A DNA stretch of 34,668 nucleotides from an uncultured Lactobacillus sp. (GCA_905204935.1 CAJLBJ010000023.1:1-34668); one strand, 5' to 3'; positions 23,774 through 32,127 are shown, numbered from the stretch's first letter. Numbers and translations are program-made. The notes: generated by a model not told the origin, from the sequence alone.

Positions 23774-24733
23774 TTATTTACTCTTAATATAATTTTGCCC
23801 ATCTGCCGCTGGTGCAACTGCCTTACCAAAGAAAATGACTAAGACAATGACGGTAATCAGATATGGAGCAATTTGGAACCAAACTGAGTTCACATGTGCC
23901 AACACTGGTATATAAGCGCCAATAATTGGTAAACTTTGCGCTAAGCCAAAGAAAATAGCTGCGCCGGTTGCGCCTAGCGGATTCCATTTCCCAAAAATCA
24001 TCGCTGCTAATGCCATAAACCCTTGACCAGAAATAGTACTTACAGAGAAGTTAAGGGTGATAGATTGTGCCATTACAGCTCCACCAAAGCCACCTAAAAA
24101 ACCTGACATTAACACGCCAAGATAGCGATATTGATACACATTGATCCCTAAAGTATCTGCAGCAACTGGATTTTCGCCGACAGAACGCAAGCGCAAACCA
24201 ATATTGGTTCGATATAAGAAATACCAACTAAAAATACCAATAACAATTGCTACATATGCGATAATTGAGGTTCGTGTAAAGAAAATTGAGCCCAAAACAG
24301 GAATCTTGGATAAACCTGGTACCGTATAAGTTCCTAAGCCTTGATCCAAAACGGGAGTTTGGCCCTTTCCACTATATAAAATACGTGTTAAAAAGACGCA
24401 TAAAGCTGGTGCCATCAAGTTTAAAACTGTTCCTGAGATAATATGGTCGGCTCTAAAATTAATAGTTGCTACAGCATGCAAAATTGAAAACAGCAAACCA
24501 AAAAATGCTCCGACTAATAAAGCTACCCAAGGAGCAGCCGAACCTAAAGTTTTGGCAAACGATAAGGTAAATACCGAACTACTAAAAGCACCGACAACCA
24601 TAATTCCTTCCAAACCAACGTTAACAACCCCGCTACGTTCAGAAAAAGTTCCGCCCAAAGCCGTAAAAATCAAAGGGGCAGCATAAACCAAAGTGGTTGA
24701 AACAACCGTCATTAATATTGTTGTTAAATTCAT
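23774..24733 (-). CDS. nupC: Nucleoside ABC transporter permease (NupC/YufQ-like)
   Basis: A 319-residue inner-membrane permease with about eight to ten hydrophobic segments, of the branched-chain amino acid/ribose/nucleoside permease superfamily. Typical stretches are ALGGTFSERSGVVNVGLEGIMVVGAF at the N-terminus and RLRSVGENPVAADTLGINVYQYRYLGVLMSGFLGGFGGA in the middle. In Lactococcus NupABC-BmpA and Bacillus NupNOPQ this subunit pairs with a second permease for nucleoside uptake. Its ATG overlaps the stop codon of the preceding gene (TAATG), which implies translational coupling. A terminator follows. Confidence 0.92.
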   Translation of the reverse strand: MNLTTILMTVVSTTLVYAAPLIFTALGGTFSERSGVVNVGLEGIMVVGAFSSSVFTLSFAKTLGSAAPWVALLVGAFFGLLFSILHAVATINFRADHIISGTVLNLMAPALCVFLTRILYSGKGQTPVLDQGLGTYTVPGLSKIPVLGSIFFTRTSIIAYVAIVIGIFSWYFLYRTNIGLRLRSVGENPVAADTLGINVYQYRYLGVLMSGFLGGFGGAVMAQSITLNFSVSTISGQGFMALAAMIFGKWNPLGATGAAIFFGLAQSLPIIGAYIPVLAHVNSVWFQIAPYLITVIVLVIFFGKAVAPAADGQNYIKSK

Positions 24734-25803
24734 TATTCTGCTCCTTTCTTAAGACCTGCCGTCTTTTTTTGCGTCCATTTCTTAGCTAAAATTTCAAAGG
24801 CATACTTGATACCTACAAAGAAAATAATTGAAGCGGTCACGATACTTACGATTTCAGAAGGGGTCGTTGAGTAAACTGAGATACTCAAGCCACCGATTTG
24901 CAAGGCTGAAAATAGTAGGGCTGATAAAATAATGCCTAATGGATTGTAACTTACCAATAAAGCTACAGCCATTCCGTCATATCCCACTTGTGGTAAAGCA
25001 TTTGACACTGAGATATTTTGATAGTTTCCTAAACCATCAAGAGCCCCGCCTAACCCAGCCAACAAGCCTGAAATAAGCATCGCAACGATGATTGTCTTTT
25101 TAACGTTCATCCCTGCGTAACGTGATGCTTCTTCGTTTAAACCTACACTACGCACTTCAAAGCCAGAGCGTGTTTTATTGAAGTAAAACCAAATAACTAA
25201 AGCCATTAATAAAGCAATCAAAAAGCCCCAATGTAAGGTTGAATTGGCCGTAATTTCTTGTAAAAACGGCGTCCGTAAGCTAGCTTTTGCAGGAATATTA
25301 GCTGATGAATCTGCGCCTTCTGCAGCCAGCCAACTCTTAATAGCAAAGTTAATGAAATATAGGGCAATATAATTTAACATGATGGTCGTGATAACTTCAC
25401 TGGTCCCAAAAAATGCTCTAAAAAATCCAGCTAAAGCGGACCATAAACCACCTAAAATTGCTCCAGCCAAAACAGAAACAATGATTAATAACCAACCTGG
25501 CAAATGATTGAACTTCAAAGCTACTACGACAGCACCAAACCATCCCATCAAATATTGGCCAGAGCCTCCAATATTAAAAAAACCTGCCTTACTTGCAACG
25601 GCAAATCCTAAAGCAGTCAACATCAACGGTGTCATGTTACGCAAGGTTTCACCAATTGAATAAGCATCTCCAAATGCTCCCAAAAATAAACTGCTGTAAT
25701 TTTGTAGTGGATCATAGCCAAAGATTAACATGATAATCGCACCCACGATAAACCCGGAAACTACGGCAATCAAAGGTGTTACTATTGCTGTTTTTTTAAA
25801 CAC
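24733..25803 (-). CDS. nupB: Nucleoside ABC transporter permease (NupB/YufP-like)
   Basis: A 356-residue permease, the longer partner of the pair. Recognisable stretches are FGYDPLQNYSSLFLGAFGDAYSIGETLRNMTPLMLTALGFAVASKAGFFNIGGSGQYLMG near the N-terminus and FEVRSVGLNEEASRYAGMNVKKTIIVAMLISGLLAGLGGA in the middle. The start is GTG, eight bases after AGGAGG. It overlaps nupC by one base and follows the ATPase gene by 30 bp, as expected for subunits made in fixed ratio. Substrate class (purine or pyrimidine nucleosides) is inferred from the family and the divergent nucleoside hydrolase. Confidence 0.92.
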   Translation of the reverse strand: MFKKTAIVTPLIAVVSGFIVGAIIMLIFGYDPLQNYSSLFLGAFGDAYSIGETLRNMTPLMLTALGFAVASKAGFFNIGGSGQYLMGWFGAVVVALKFNHLPGWLLIIVSVLAGAILGGLWSALAGFFRAFFGTSEVITTIMLNYIALYFINFAIKSWLAAEGADSSANIPAKASLRTPFLQEITANSTLHWGFLIALLMALVIWFYFNKTRSGFEVRSVGLNEEASRYAGMNVKKTIIVAMLISGLLAGLGGALDGLGNYQNISVSNALPQVGYDGMAVALLVSYNPLGIILSALLFSALQIGGLSISVYSTTPSEIVSIVTASIIFFVGIKYAFEILAKKWTQKKTAGLKKGAE

Positions 25804-25833
25804 AAATCTGTCCTCCTAGATTCTTGATTGGTC

Positions 25834-27348
25834 TTATCCAACCTTTTTGCCGGCCATCATCAAGCCTAATTCTTCTGGTGATGTATGTTTTGGATCAATT
25901 TGTCCAACAATTTCACCAGCATGCATAACGACAATTCGATCTGAAAGCTTCAAAATTTCATCTAATTCAAAACTTACCAACAAAATAGCCTTACCCATAT
26001 TACGTTGTTCATTGATTTTTTCGTGAATATACTCAATCGCACCCACATCGACACCACGCGTTGGATTTGCGGCAATCAATACTTCTGGGTCGCTAGCAAT
26101 TTCGCGTGCAACGATTACTTTTTGTTGATTACCTCCAGAAAGTGAGCCGACCATGGCTTTTTGGCTTTGCGTCCGCACATCAAATGCTGTAACTAATTCT
26201 TGACCACGCTGGTTAATTTGCTTGTAATTTAAGATGCCATGATTGTTGATTGGTTTTTGGTAATAATTTTTTAATGCCATATTTTCTGCAATTGTTAATG
26301 GCAATATTAAACCTACATGCTGACGATCTTCAGGAATACAAGCTACCCCTGCTTCAGAGATTTTACGAACAGATTTATCTTGCAATTCTTGACCATTAAG
26401 CTTAATCTTACCTGATTTAACTTTAAGCAATCCGGTTAACGCTTCAATTAACTCACTTTGTCCGTTTCCATCGACACCTGCGACACCTACAATTTCACCT
26501 GAATGAACCGTCAAATCAAGGTCTTTAACTTTTAAATGATGTCCTTTTTGAACGTTTAAACCATTGACTTCTAACACTACTTTAGATTGATCAACTGCCT
26601 GTTTATCAACGCTATTTCGTAATTTGCGGCCCACCATCATTTCTGCTAGCGTTTCTTCTGACGTTTCAGCTACCAATACAGTATCGATAACCTTACCAGC
26701 TCGAATAACAACACAACGATCGGCTGCTTCTTTGATTTCTTTTAGCTTATGTGTGATAAAAATAATTGATTTTCCTTCAGCGGCTAAGGCATGAAAAATC
26801 TTCATTAATTCCTCAATTTCTTGTGGTGTCAAAGCAGCTGTTGGTTCGTCAAAAATAAAAATATTCGCCTTACGGTATAATGCCTTCATGATTTCGACAC
26901 GCTGTTGCATCCCAACCGTAATATCAGCTACCTTAGCTTTTAAATCAATATCCAAATGATATTGTTTAGCCAATTCCTCAATTTCTTTAGCTGCCTTAGC
27001 ATAATTAATCCGACCAACACCTTTTATTGGTTCATCACCTAAAATGATATTTTCCAAAACACTAAATGCAGGAATCAACATAAAGTGCTGATGCACCATG
27101 CCTATACCTAAGTTCTTAGCATCACGTGGACTTTGCATCTTAACAACTTGACCATTGACGATTATTTCACCTGCACTAGGTGCCAATAATCCAGATAACA
27201 TCCCCATCAAAGTTGATTTACCTGCCCCGTTTTCACCAAGTAATGCTAAAATTTCACCTTGTTTTAACTCCAATGAAATATCATCATTTGCCTTAAACGT
27301 TCCGAATTGTTTCGTGATATGTCTCATTTCAACGACATTTTTTTCCAT
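25834..27348 (-). CDS. nupA: Nucleoside ABC transporter ATPase, two-domain (NupA/YufO-like)
   Basis: A 504-residue ATPase with two fused nucleotide-binding domains, like RbsA. The first (about 1-235) has Walker A GENGAGKST, a signature ITVGMQQRVEIMKALYR and Walker B IFIFDEPTAALTP. The second (about 255-500) has VDGNGQSELIEAL in place of a canonical Walker A (no GKS/T lysine), then LSGGNQQKVIVAREI and LIAANPTRGVD. A degenerate second site is normal for this family. It powers the NupBC permeases and is preceded by AGGAGG. The gap to the BMP gene holds a strong hairpin terminator that should lower its expression relative to the binding protein. Confidence 0.94.
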   Translation of the reverse strand: MEKNVVEMRHITKQFGTFKANDDISLELKQGEILALLGENGAGKSTLMGMLSGLLAPSAGEIIVNGQVVKMQSPRDAKNLGIGMVHQHFMLIPAFSVLENIILGDEPIKGVGRINYAKAAKEIEELAKQYHLDIDLKAKVADITVGMQQRVEIMKALYRKANIFIFDEPTAALTPQEIEELMKIFHALAAEGKSIIFITHKLKEIKEAADRCVVIRAGKVIDTVLVAETSEETLAEMMVGRKLRNSVDKQAVDQSKVVLEVNGLNVQKGHHLKVKDLDLTVHSGEIVGVAGVDGNGQSELIEALTGLLKVKSGKIKLNGQELQDKSVRKISEAGVACIPEDRQHVGLILPLTIAENMALKNYYQKPINNHGILNYKQINQRGQELVTAFDVRTQSQKAMVGSLSGGNQQKVIVAREIASDPEVLIAANPTRGVDVGAIEYIHEKINEQRNMGKAILLVSFELDEILKLSDRIVVMHAGEIVGQIDPKHTSPEELGLMMAGKKVG

Positions 27349-27389
27349 CGTTTCCTCCTACTGTGTTTTTTGGTGGGTGTCTTGACGAT

Positions 27390-27426
27390 AAAAAAGGTGA
27401 AGTCTTGGTTGCCCAACGCTTCACCT
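27390..27426 (-). terminator. Intercistronic terminator between bmpA and nupA
   Basis: On the minus strand AGGTGAAG/CTTCACCT (27395-27402 with 27419-27426) plus an inner TTGG/CCAA is followed by TTTTTT. It is a complete intrinsic terminator inside the operon, likely partial, giving excess binding protein. A second small CCGG hairpin precedes it (about 27432-27445). Confidence 0.8.
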
Positions 27427-27477
27427 CATCCCGGTTATCCGGTGGTTTTAAGGAAACTTTTCCTGTCAACCATTTAA

Positions 27478-28506
27478 TTATTTATCTTTAACTGTGATTT
27501 CACCGTTGATAATTTTGTCTTTGTATTGTTGTACAGCATTCCATGCATCGTCTGACATATTGTCATTTATCAATGCAACACCGCCATCTTTCAAATCATA
27601 AGAAACAACCTTGCCACCAGGGAATTTACCCTTCATAGCTTTGTTAGAAAGGTCTTTAACGGCTGTCCCAACTTCTTTAACAGCAGATGCTAAAGTTACA
27701 TTACCGCCATCATAAGCACCATCTGCTTTTTGATCTTGGTCTACACCGATAACCCAAACCTTGCTACCGTTCTTAGCAGCATCTTTAGCAGCTGTAAATA
27801 CACCTGCACCAGAACCACCAGCAGCATGGAAGATAATATCTGCACCGTTGTTATACATTGCTGTTGCTAAGGATTGACCAACGTCAGCTTTAGTAAATGA
27901 ACCTACATACTTAACATCGACTTGGATATCTGGGTTAACAGCTTTGGCACCTTGAATAAAGCCTTTTTCAAATGTTTGTACGACATCACTCTTGATACCG
28001 CCGATAAAACCTAATTTGTTTGTCTTAGTTGTCTTAGCAGCTGCAACGCCTGCTAAAAATGAGGATTGTTCGCTTTTGAATGTTACAGATGCCACATTCT
28101 TATAACCATCAATTACAGAATCAACAATTGCAAAGTTAACATCTGGATTTTGCTTAGCTGCTGTAGAAATTGTATTATCAAGCTTGTAGCCAATCCCAAA
28201 GATTGTTTGATATTTAGCCTTGATTAACTTATTAACATTTGGTGTAAAATCTGCATCAGAGTTGGATTGAGCATAGTTATACCCATTAACACCCTTAGTT
28301 AAATCATGTTCTTTACCCCAAGCTTTTAAACCTTCCCAAGCAGATTGGTTGAAAGACTTGTCGTCAATCCCACCACCATCAGTTACTAACGCAACAGTAT
28401 GCTTAGTGCCACCTTTATCAGACGAAGCTGATTTATTACCGCATCCTACTAATACTGTTCCTAACATTACTGTTGCAGCTAAAACTGCAGCTACTCTTTT
28501 TCTCAT
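27478..28506 (-). CDS. bmpA: BMP-family nucleoside-binding lipoprotein
   Basis: The extracellular substrate-binding lipoprotein of the nucleoside ABC transporter. Mature length is about 320 residues. The signal peptide MRKRVAAVLAATVMLGTVLVGC ends in lipobox LVGC. The BMP domain begins KHTVALVTDGGGIDDKSFNQSAWEGLKAW, with later FGIGYKLDNTI, SFLAGVAAAKTTKTNKLGFIGGIKSDVVQTFEKGF and VIGVDQDQKADG, all standard for BmpA/TmpC/Med proteins that bind purine nucleosides. I start it at ATG 28506, after GGAGGG; the longer in-frame start at 28533 adds residues before the ribosome site. It heads the operon. Confidence 0.94.
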   Translation of the reverse strand: MRKRVAAVLAATVMLGTVLVGCGNKSASSDKGGTKHTVALVTDGGGIDDKSFNQSAWEGLKAWGKEHDLTKGVNGYNYAQSNSDADFTPNVNKLIKAKYQTIFGIGYKLDNTISTAAKQNPDVNFAIVDSVIDGYKNVASVTFKSEQSSFLAGVAAAKTTKTNKLGFIGGIKSDVVQTFEKGFIQGAKAVNPDIQVDVKYVGSFTKADVGQSLATAMYNNGADIIFHAAGGSGAGVFTAAKDAAKNGSKVWVIGVDQDQKADGAYDGGNVTLASAVKEVGTAVKDLSNKAMKGKFPGGKVVSYDLKDGGVALINDNMSDDAWNAVQQYKDKIINGEITVKDK

Positions 28507-28549
28507 TTGGTACACCCTCCAAAAAATATTCACGTTTTTTACATTTCCT

Positions 28550-28577
28550 AGTATACCTTACTTTTTATAAAAATCAA
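28550..28577 (-). promoter_or_regulatory. Promoter of the nucleoside ABC operon
   Basis: On the minus strand TTGATT (28572-28577) and TATACT (28550-28555) with a 16-bp spacer. A PurBox-like site lies about 25 bp upstream of the -35. Confidence 0.6.
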
Positions 28578-28600
28578 TACATTTTATCTAAAAAAAATAC

Positions 28601-28613
28601 TAACGTTCGTTTT
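28601..28613 (-). promoter_or_regulatory. PurBox-like site 1
   Basis: On the minus strand AAAAACGAACGTT agrees with the lactococcal PurBox AWWWCCGAACWWT at 11 of 13 positions. It lies upstream of the bmpA promoter, where an activator-type PurR could act. Confidence 0.4.
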
Positions 28614-28641
28614 TAAGTATATGTAAAAACGTTTTAAAGCA

Positions 28642-28650
28642 TGGTATAAT
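28642..28650 (+). promoter_or_regulatory. Extended -10 promoter of the nucleoside hydrolase gene
   Basis: TGGTATAAT is a full extended -10 element; the -35 region (TGTAAA, 28622-28627, 17 bp away) is weak. Transcription would start near 28657, leaving a leader of about 90 nt with two PurBox-like sites. Confidence 0.6.
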
Positions 28651-28663
28651 AGTTTTTGTAAAG

Positions 28664-28722
28664 CTTAACGAACTTTAAAAAATATATTGATAATAACTTT
28701 TATAATACCAAAGTTCGGATTT
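28664..28722. promoter_or_regulatory. Inverted pair of PurBox-like sites (sites 2 and 3)
   Basis: CGAACTTT (28669-28676) and its inverse AAAGTTCG (28710-28717) are 33 bp apart. Site 3 on the minus strand, AAATCCGAACTTT (28710-28722), is a full match to AWWWCCGAACWWT; site 2 matches at 11 of 13. They lie in the leader of the nucleoside hydrolase transcript. Confidence 0.5.
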
Positions 28723-28746
28723 TGATATTTTTGGAGGGGTCCAATT

Positions 28747-29688
28747 TTGACAAACAAGGTTTATTTTAATCATGATGGTGGAGTTGATGACATCATCTCA
28801 TTATTTTTACTGTTACAAATGAAAGACGTCGAACTAATCGGTGTAGGCGTAATGGGAGCTGATAGTTATTTACATCCTGCAGGCGAAGCAACCCGTAAAG
28901 TTATCGATCGTTTTGGTAACGGCTTAAAACTTGCAGTTGCTTATTCCAATTCACGAGCTAAACATCCTTTCCCTAAAAAATGGCGTATGGATGCATACTC
29001 ACAAAATTCTTTACCTATCCTAAATGAAAGTGGTACGATCATCACACCTATAGCGGATAAACCTGCTCATTTAGACTTGATTGATTGTTTAGAACAACAA
29101 ACCGAAGCCATCACCTTACTATTCACAGGTCCACTAAGCGATTTAGCACGCGCATTAGAAATCAAACCGGATATCACAACTAAAATCAAACGTCTCATCT
29201 GGATGGGAGGTAGCTTTTTAGAACGTGGTAATGTCGCAGAACCAGATAGTGACGGCACCCAAGAATGGAATGCATTTTGGGATCCTCAAGCAGTCAAAAC
29301 TGTTTTTGATAGTTCAATAAAAATTGATATGGTGGCACTTGAAAGTACAAACAACGTTCCATTGACCAAGAAAAATCGCCTAGATTGGGCCAAAGACCGA
29401 CGTTATATCGGATTGGATTTCATTGGCAACAGCTATGCTTTCGTGCCTGAATTGAGTCATTTTGAAACCAACTCAACTTATTATCTTTGGGATGTTTTGA
29501 CAACTTGTTACTTCTATGAACCAAGCCTAGTCAAAACATCAGAAATCAAATGTGATGTCTTAACCCAACATCCAAGCGATGGACGCACTATCCTAAGCGA
29601 TACCGGACGACCTGTCACCTTGATTCATGATGTTGATAATCCGCGCTTCTTTAGCTTAATCGAAGAATTGGCAAAAAATGCTAACTAA
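28747..29688 (+). CDS. Nucleoside hydrolase, IunH family
   Basis: Splits nucleosides into base and ribose. The 313-residue protein has the calcium-binding N-terminal signature in the form FNHDGGVDD (residues 7-15) instead of the common DxDPGxDD, a variant in which Asp10, Asp14 and Asp15 still align. LLFTGPLSDLARALE and LIWMGGSFLERGNV are family-typical, and WNAFWDPQA holds the conserved substrate-side Asn/Trp segment. The start is TTG, after GGAGGGG at a suitable distance. It diverges from the nucleoside ABC operon, so imported nucleosides are probably cleaved by it. Base preference is not predictable. Confidence 0.9.
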   Translation: MTNKVYFNHDGGVDDIISLFLLLQMKDVELIGVGVMGADSYLHPAGEATRKVIDRFGNGLKLAVAYSNSRAKHPFPKKWRMDAYSQNSLPILNESGTIITPIADKPAHLDLIDCLEQQTEAITLLFTGPLSDLARALEIKPDITTKIKRLIWMGGSFLERGNVAEPDSDGTQEWNAFWDPQAVKTVFDSSIKIDMVALESTNNVPLTKKNRLDWAKDRRYIGLDFIGNSYAFVPELSHFETNSTYYLWDVLTTCYFYEPSLVKTSEIKCDVLTQHPSDGRTILSDTGRPVTLIHDVDNPRFFSLIEELAKNAN

Positions 29689-29731
29689 AAAAGTGAACGC
29701 CACAACCTAAACTGTGGCGTTCACTTTTTTT
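29687..29731. terminator. Bidirectional terminator
   Basis: A stem of about 17-18 bp (29687-29704 with 29713-29730; GTGAACGCCACA core) with A-runs left and T-runs right separates the nucleoside hydrolase and the convergent P-type ATPase gene. Confidence 0.92.
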
Positions 29732-29760
29732 ACAGCAAAATTATAACTTAAATTAACTTA

Positions 29761-31635
29761 TTATTTATCTAAACGATACAACAAGCGCAACGCATTTAAA
29801 ACTGCCAATAACGTCACGCCAACATCTGAGAAAACAGCTTCCCACATAGTCGCAATTCCAAAGGCTCCTAATAGTAAGAAAAATCCTTTCACACACAAAG
29901 CCAAAGCTATATTTTCCCAAACAATGCGTTTTGTTTTCTTAGCAATCTTGATTACTCGTACTAATGCACTTGGTTCATCAGACATCAAAACGACATCTGC
30001 CGCTTCAATAGCCGCATCTGCACCTAATCCACCCATTGCAATTCCAACATCTGCCCTTGCTAAGACTGGAGTATCATTAATACCATCGCCAACAAAGGCA
30101 ATTTTTTCATTATTTCCCAGGTTATATTTAAAACGTTCCAACCATTTTAACTTTTCAGCCGGCAATAATTGTGCATAAACTTCATCAATTCCTGCCTGCT
30201 TTGCCAATAATTGACTAGGCTCTTTTTTATCTCCAGTCAACATCACTAGTTTAGCAATTCCTAGCTCTTTTAAACCTACCAAAGCAGCCTTAGCATCATT
30301 TTTAAGTGTATCGGATAATTCGATTCGGCCTAAAAATTCCTGATCTTTAGCAACATAAACTGCTGTATTTTCACATTTTTGTTCATCCATCAAATCTATC
30401 TTTTGCTTGGCCATCAATTTGATATTCCCCGCACTAATAACTCCGTATGGTGTTTGCACAATCACGCCTAATCCAGCAAGTTCGTTAACAACCATGCTGT
30501 TATAAGGTGCTATTGCTTGAGACTGGCAATATTGCCAAATGCATTGGCCAATTGGATGAAGTGAGGATTGTTCTGCTGTCGCTACACAGCGCAAAAGTTC
30601 TTCTTTGGTCGTGTTTTGACTCGGACAAACCGCGCTAACTGAAAATTTTCCTTTAGTCAACGTTCCGGTTTTATCAAAAGCTACAATTTTCAAAGCAGTC
30701 AATGCTTCTAAATAATTACCGCCTTTGACTAAAACACCTGCACTCGAAGCAGCTCCAATCCCTCCAAAAAAGCTCAATGGGATCGATAATACTAACGCAC
30801 ATGGGCAAGAGATAACTAAGAAAACTAAAGCCCGATAGATCCAAGATGCAAATTCTTGTTGAGTAAACAATGGTACTCCCAAGCCTAAGATTACTGCTCC
30901 CAAAACTACTAATGGTGTATAAATTTTAGAAAAACGCGTAATGAAATTTTCTGTAACAGCCTTTTTTTCGCTCGCATTTTGCACAAGCTCCAAGATTTTG
31001 GCAATAGCTGAATCTTCATAAGCTTTTTGAACTTTAACTTCCAAACGCCCATCTAACGCAATCATTCCACTTAAAACTTCTTGTCCTTGGCGTACAAATC
31101 TAGGCGTACTTTCTCCCGTTAATGCCGCTGTATTTAAATAACTTTCGCCTGCGATTACGATTCCATCTAACGCAATCTTTTCACCAGGTTTAACTTCGAT
31201 GACTTGTCCTACCGCAACATCTTTAGCAGCTACTTTGCACACTTTATCTTTTGTTTTAATATTAGCAACTTGAGGGCGCACATCTAACAACTTGGTTATC
31301 GAACGTTTCGACCTTTTCACCGCAATATCTTGAAACATTTCACCTAAACGATAAAACAACATTACCGCTACGGCTTCAGGATATTGTTGAATAGCGAAAG
31401 CTCCTAACGTTGCAATACTCATCAGTAATGTTTCACCAAAAAATTCACCTTTACTCAAATCTTCAATAGCTTCTTTTAATATAGCAAACCCACTAATCAA
31501 ATACGCCACTAAACATAAAAGTAATTGCCACATCCCCGAATTAACTAAACCAAAAGCTAATAAAACCAAACTAGCTGCACTTTCTAAAAGTACTTTCTTT
31601 TCATCTTGTTCTAATTCTACTAAAACATTTTTCAT
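29761..31635 (-). CDS. Heavy-metal P1B-type ATPase (Zn/Cd/Co exporter type)
   Basis: A 624-residue membrane ATPase that exports divalent metals. It has TGES (173-176) in the actuator domain, the CPC metal-transport motif (277-279, VISCPCALVLS), the phosphorylated Asp321 in DKTGTLT, the HP motif in SSLHPIG, and GDGINDTPVLARADVGIAMG. The CPC motif with the adjoining MWEAVFSDVGVT in the last helix fits the Zn/Cd (P1B-2) group; there is no N-terminal HMA or cysteine metal-binding domain, as in ZosA/CadA-short forms. The ATG at 31635 follows AGGTGA; a GTG at 31644 overlaps that site. It is divergent from an ArsR-family sensor and probably repressed by it at the operator 31650-31667. Confidence 0.93.
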   Translation of the reverse strand: MKNVLVELEQDEKKVLLESAASLVLLAFGLVNSGMWQLLLCLVAYLISGFAILKEAIEDLSKGEFFGETLLMSIATLGAFAIQQYPEAVAVMLFYRLGEMFQDIAVKRSKRSITKLLDVRPQVANIKTKDKVCKVAAKDVAVGQVIEVKPGEKIALDGIVIAGESYLNTAALTGESTPRFVRQGQEVLSGMIALDGRLEVKVQKAYEDSAIAKILELVQNASEKKAVTENFITRFSKIYTPLVVLGAVILGLGVPLFTQQEFASWIYRALVFLVISCPCALVLSIPLSFFGGIGAASSAGVLVKGGNYLEALTALKIVAFDKTGTLTKGKFSVSAVCPSQNTTKEELLRCVATAEQSSLHPIGQCIWQYCQSQAIAPYNSMVVNELAGLGVIVQTPYGVISAGNIKLMAKQKIDLMDEQKCENTAVYVAKDQEFLGRIELSDTLKNDAKAALVGLKELGIAKLVMLTGDKKEPSQLLAKQAGIDEVYAQLLPAEKLKWLERFKYNLGNNEKIAFVGDGINDTPVLARADVGIAMGGLGADAAIEAADVVLMSDEPSALVRVIKIAKKTKRIVWENIALALCVKGFFLLLGAFGIATMWEAVFSDVGVTLLAVLNALRLLYRLDK

Positions 31636-31649
31636 GTCTCTCACCTGCT

Positions 31650-31667
31650 TATGAATATATGTTCATA
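31650..31667. promoter_or_regulatory. ArsR/CzrA-type operator
   Basis: TATGAA-TATATG-TTCATA is a perfect inverted repeat with the TGAA-N6-TTCA core recognised by SmtB/CzrA/CadC sensors. It lies just downstream of the -10 of the ATPase promoter, so binding would block its transcription. Confidence 0.88.
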
Positions 31668-31678
31668 TCTTCAATCAT

Positions 31679-31707
31679 AGTATATCACCTTTTACAATTG
31701 ACAACAA
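31679..31707 (-). promoter_or_regulatory. Promoter of the P-type ATPase gene
   Basis: On the minus strand TTGTTG (31702-31707) and TATACT (31679-31684) with a 17-bp spacer. The operator covers the start region. Confidence 0.65.
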
Positions 31708-31720
31708 TGCTTTTTAGAAT

Positions 31721-31749
31721 TTGCGGTTTATTTGATTTTGCCTTAAAAT
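31721..31749 (+). promoter_or_regulatory. Possible promoter of the ArsR-family gene
   Basis: TTGCGG (31721-31726) and TAAAAT (31744-31749) with a 17-bp spacer. It does not overlap the operator, so the sensor gene may be only weakly autoregulated. Confidence 0.45.
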
Positions 31750-31784
31750 TAAGAAAAAGACTTAACGAAAGGAACTGGGCAGCC

Positions 31785-32090
31785 ATGTCTAAACAAATCT
31801 CATTACCAAGCCCAACAGAAATTGCGCGTAGTGTCGAAATATTCAAGGCTTTTGGTGATCAAACACGTTATCGTATATTATCTGTTCTTTTTACCAACCA
31901 GCTTTCCGTAAATGAAATTGCCCAAGCCGTTGGTCTTTCACAATCTGCAGTCTCACACCAGCTAAAAATTTTACGTCAAGCACGGCTAGTTTGTGGACGT
32001 CGTGATGGCCAAAAAGTACTTTATAGTTTGGCAGATCAACACATCATGCGTATATTCGAACAGCTTAAAGAACATATCAATGAAGACTAA
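31785..32090 (+). CDS. ArsR/SmtB-family metal sensor, CzrA-like
   Basis: A 101-residue winged-helix repressor that releases DNA on binding metal. The DNA-binding helix region is NEIAQAVGLSQSAVSHQLKILRQARLV (about 43-69), followed by the beta-wing GRRDGQKVLYSL. The C-terminal helix carries Asp84, His86, His97 and Glu100, an exact fit to the alpha-5 site DXHX10HXXE of zinc/cobalt sensors such as CzrA. The cysteine-rich alpha-3 site of CadC (ELCVC) is absent. I start it at ATG 31785 (MSKQISLPSP); AAAGGAA lies about 10 bases upstream. A longer frame would extend back through the operator. Its target is almost certainly the divergent P-type ATPase. Confidence 0.93.
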   Translation: MSKQISLPSPTEIARSVEIFKAFGDQTRYRILSVLFTNQLSVNEIAQAVGLSQSAVSHQLKILRQARLVCGRRDGQKVLYSLADQHIMRIFEQLKEHINED

Positions 32091-32126
32091 AAAAACTGCA
32101 TGCACTATCAGGTGCATGCAGTTTTT
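32091..32126. terminator. Bidirectional terminator
   Basis: A perfect 15-bp stem AAAAACTGCATGCAC/GTGCATGCAGTTTTT (32091-32105 with 32112-32126), directly after the ArsR-family stop and before the end of the convergent ABM-fold gene. Confidence 0.93.
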
Positions 32127-32127
32127 A

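Noticed and set aside
28621..28640. cre-like TGTAAAAACGTTTTAAAG before the nucleoside hydrolase
   Set aside because: The distance from TG to CG is too long for a cre site, and the terminal CA is missing.
31659..31784. 42-residue N-terminal extension of the ArsR-family protein
   Set aside because: It would run through the operator flank and promoter and has no ribosome site. The 101-residue form matches the family length.
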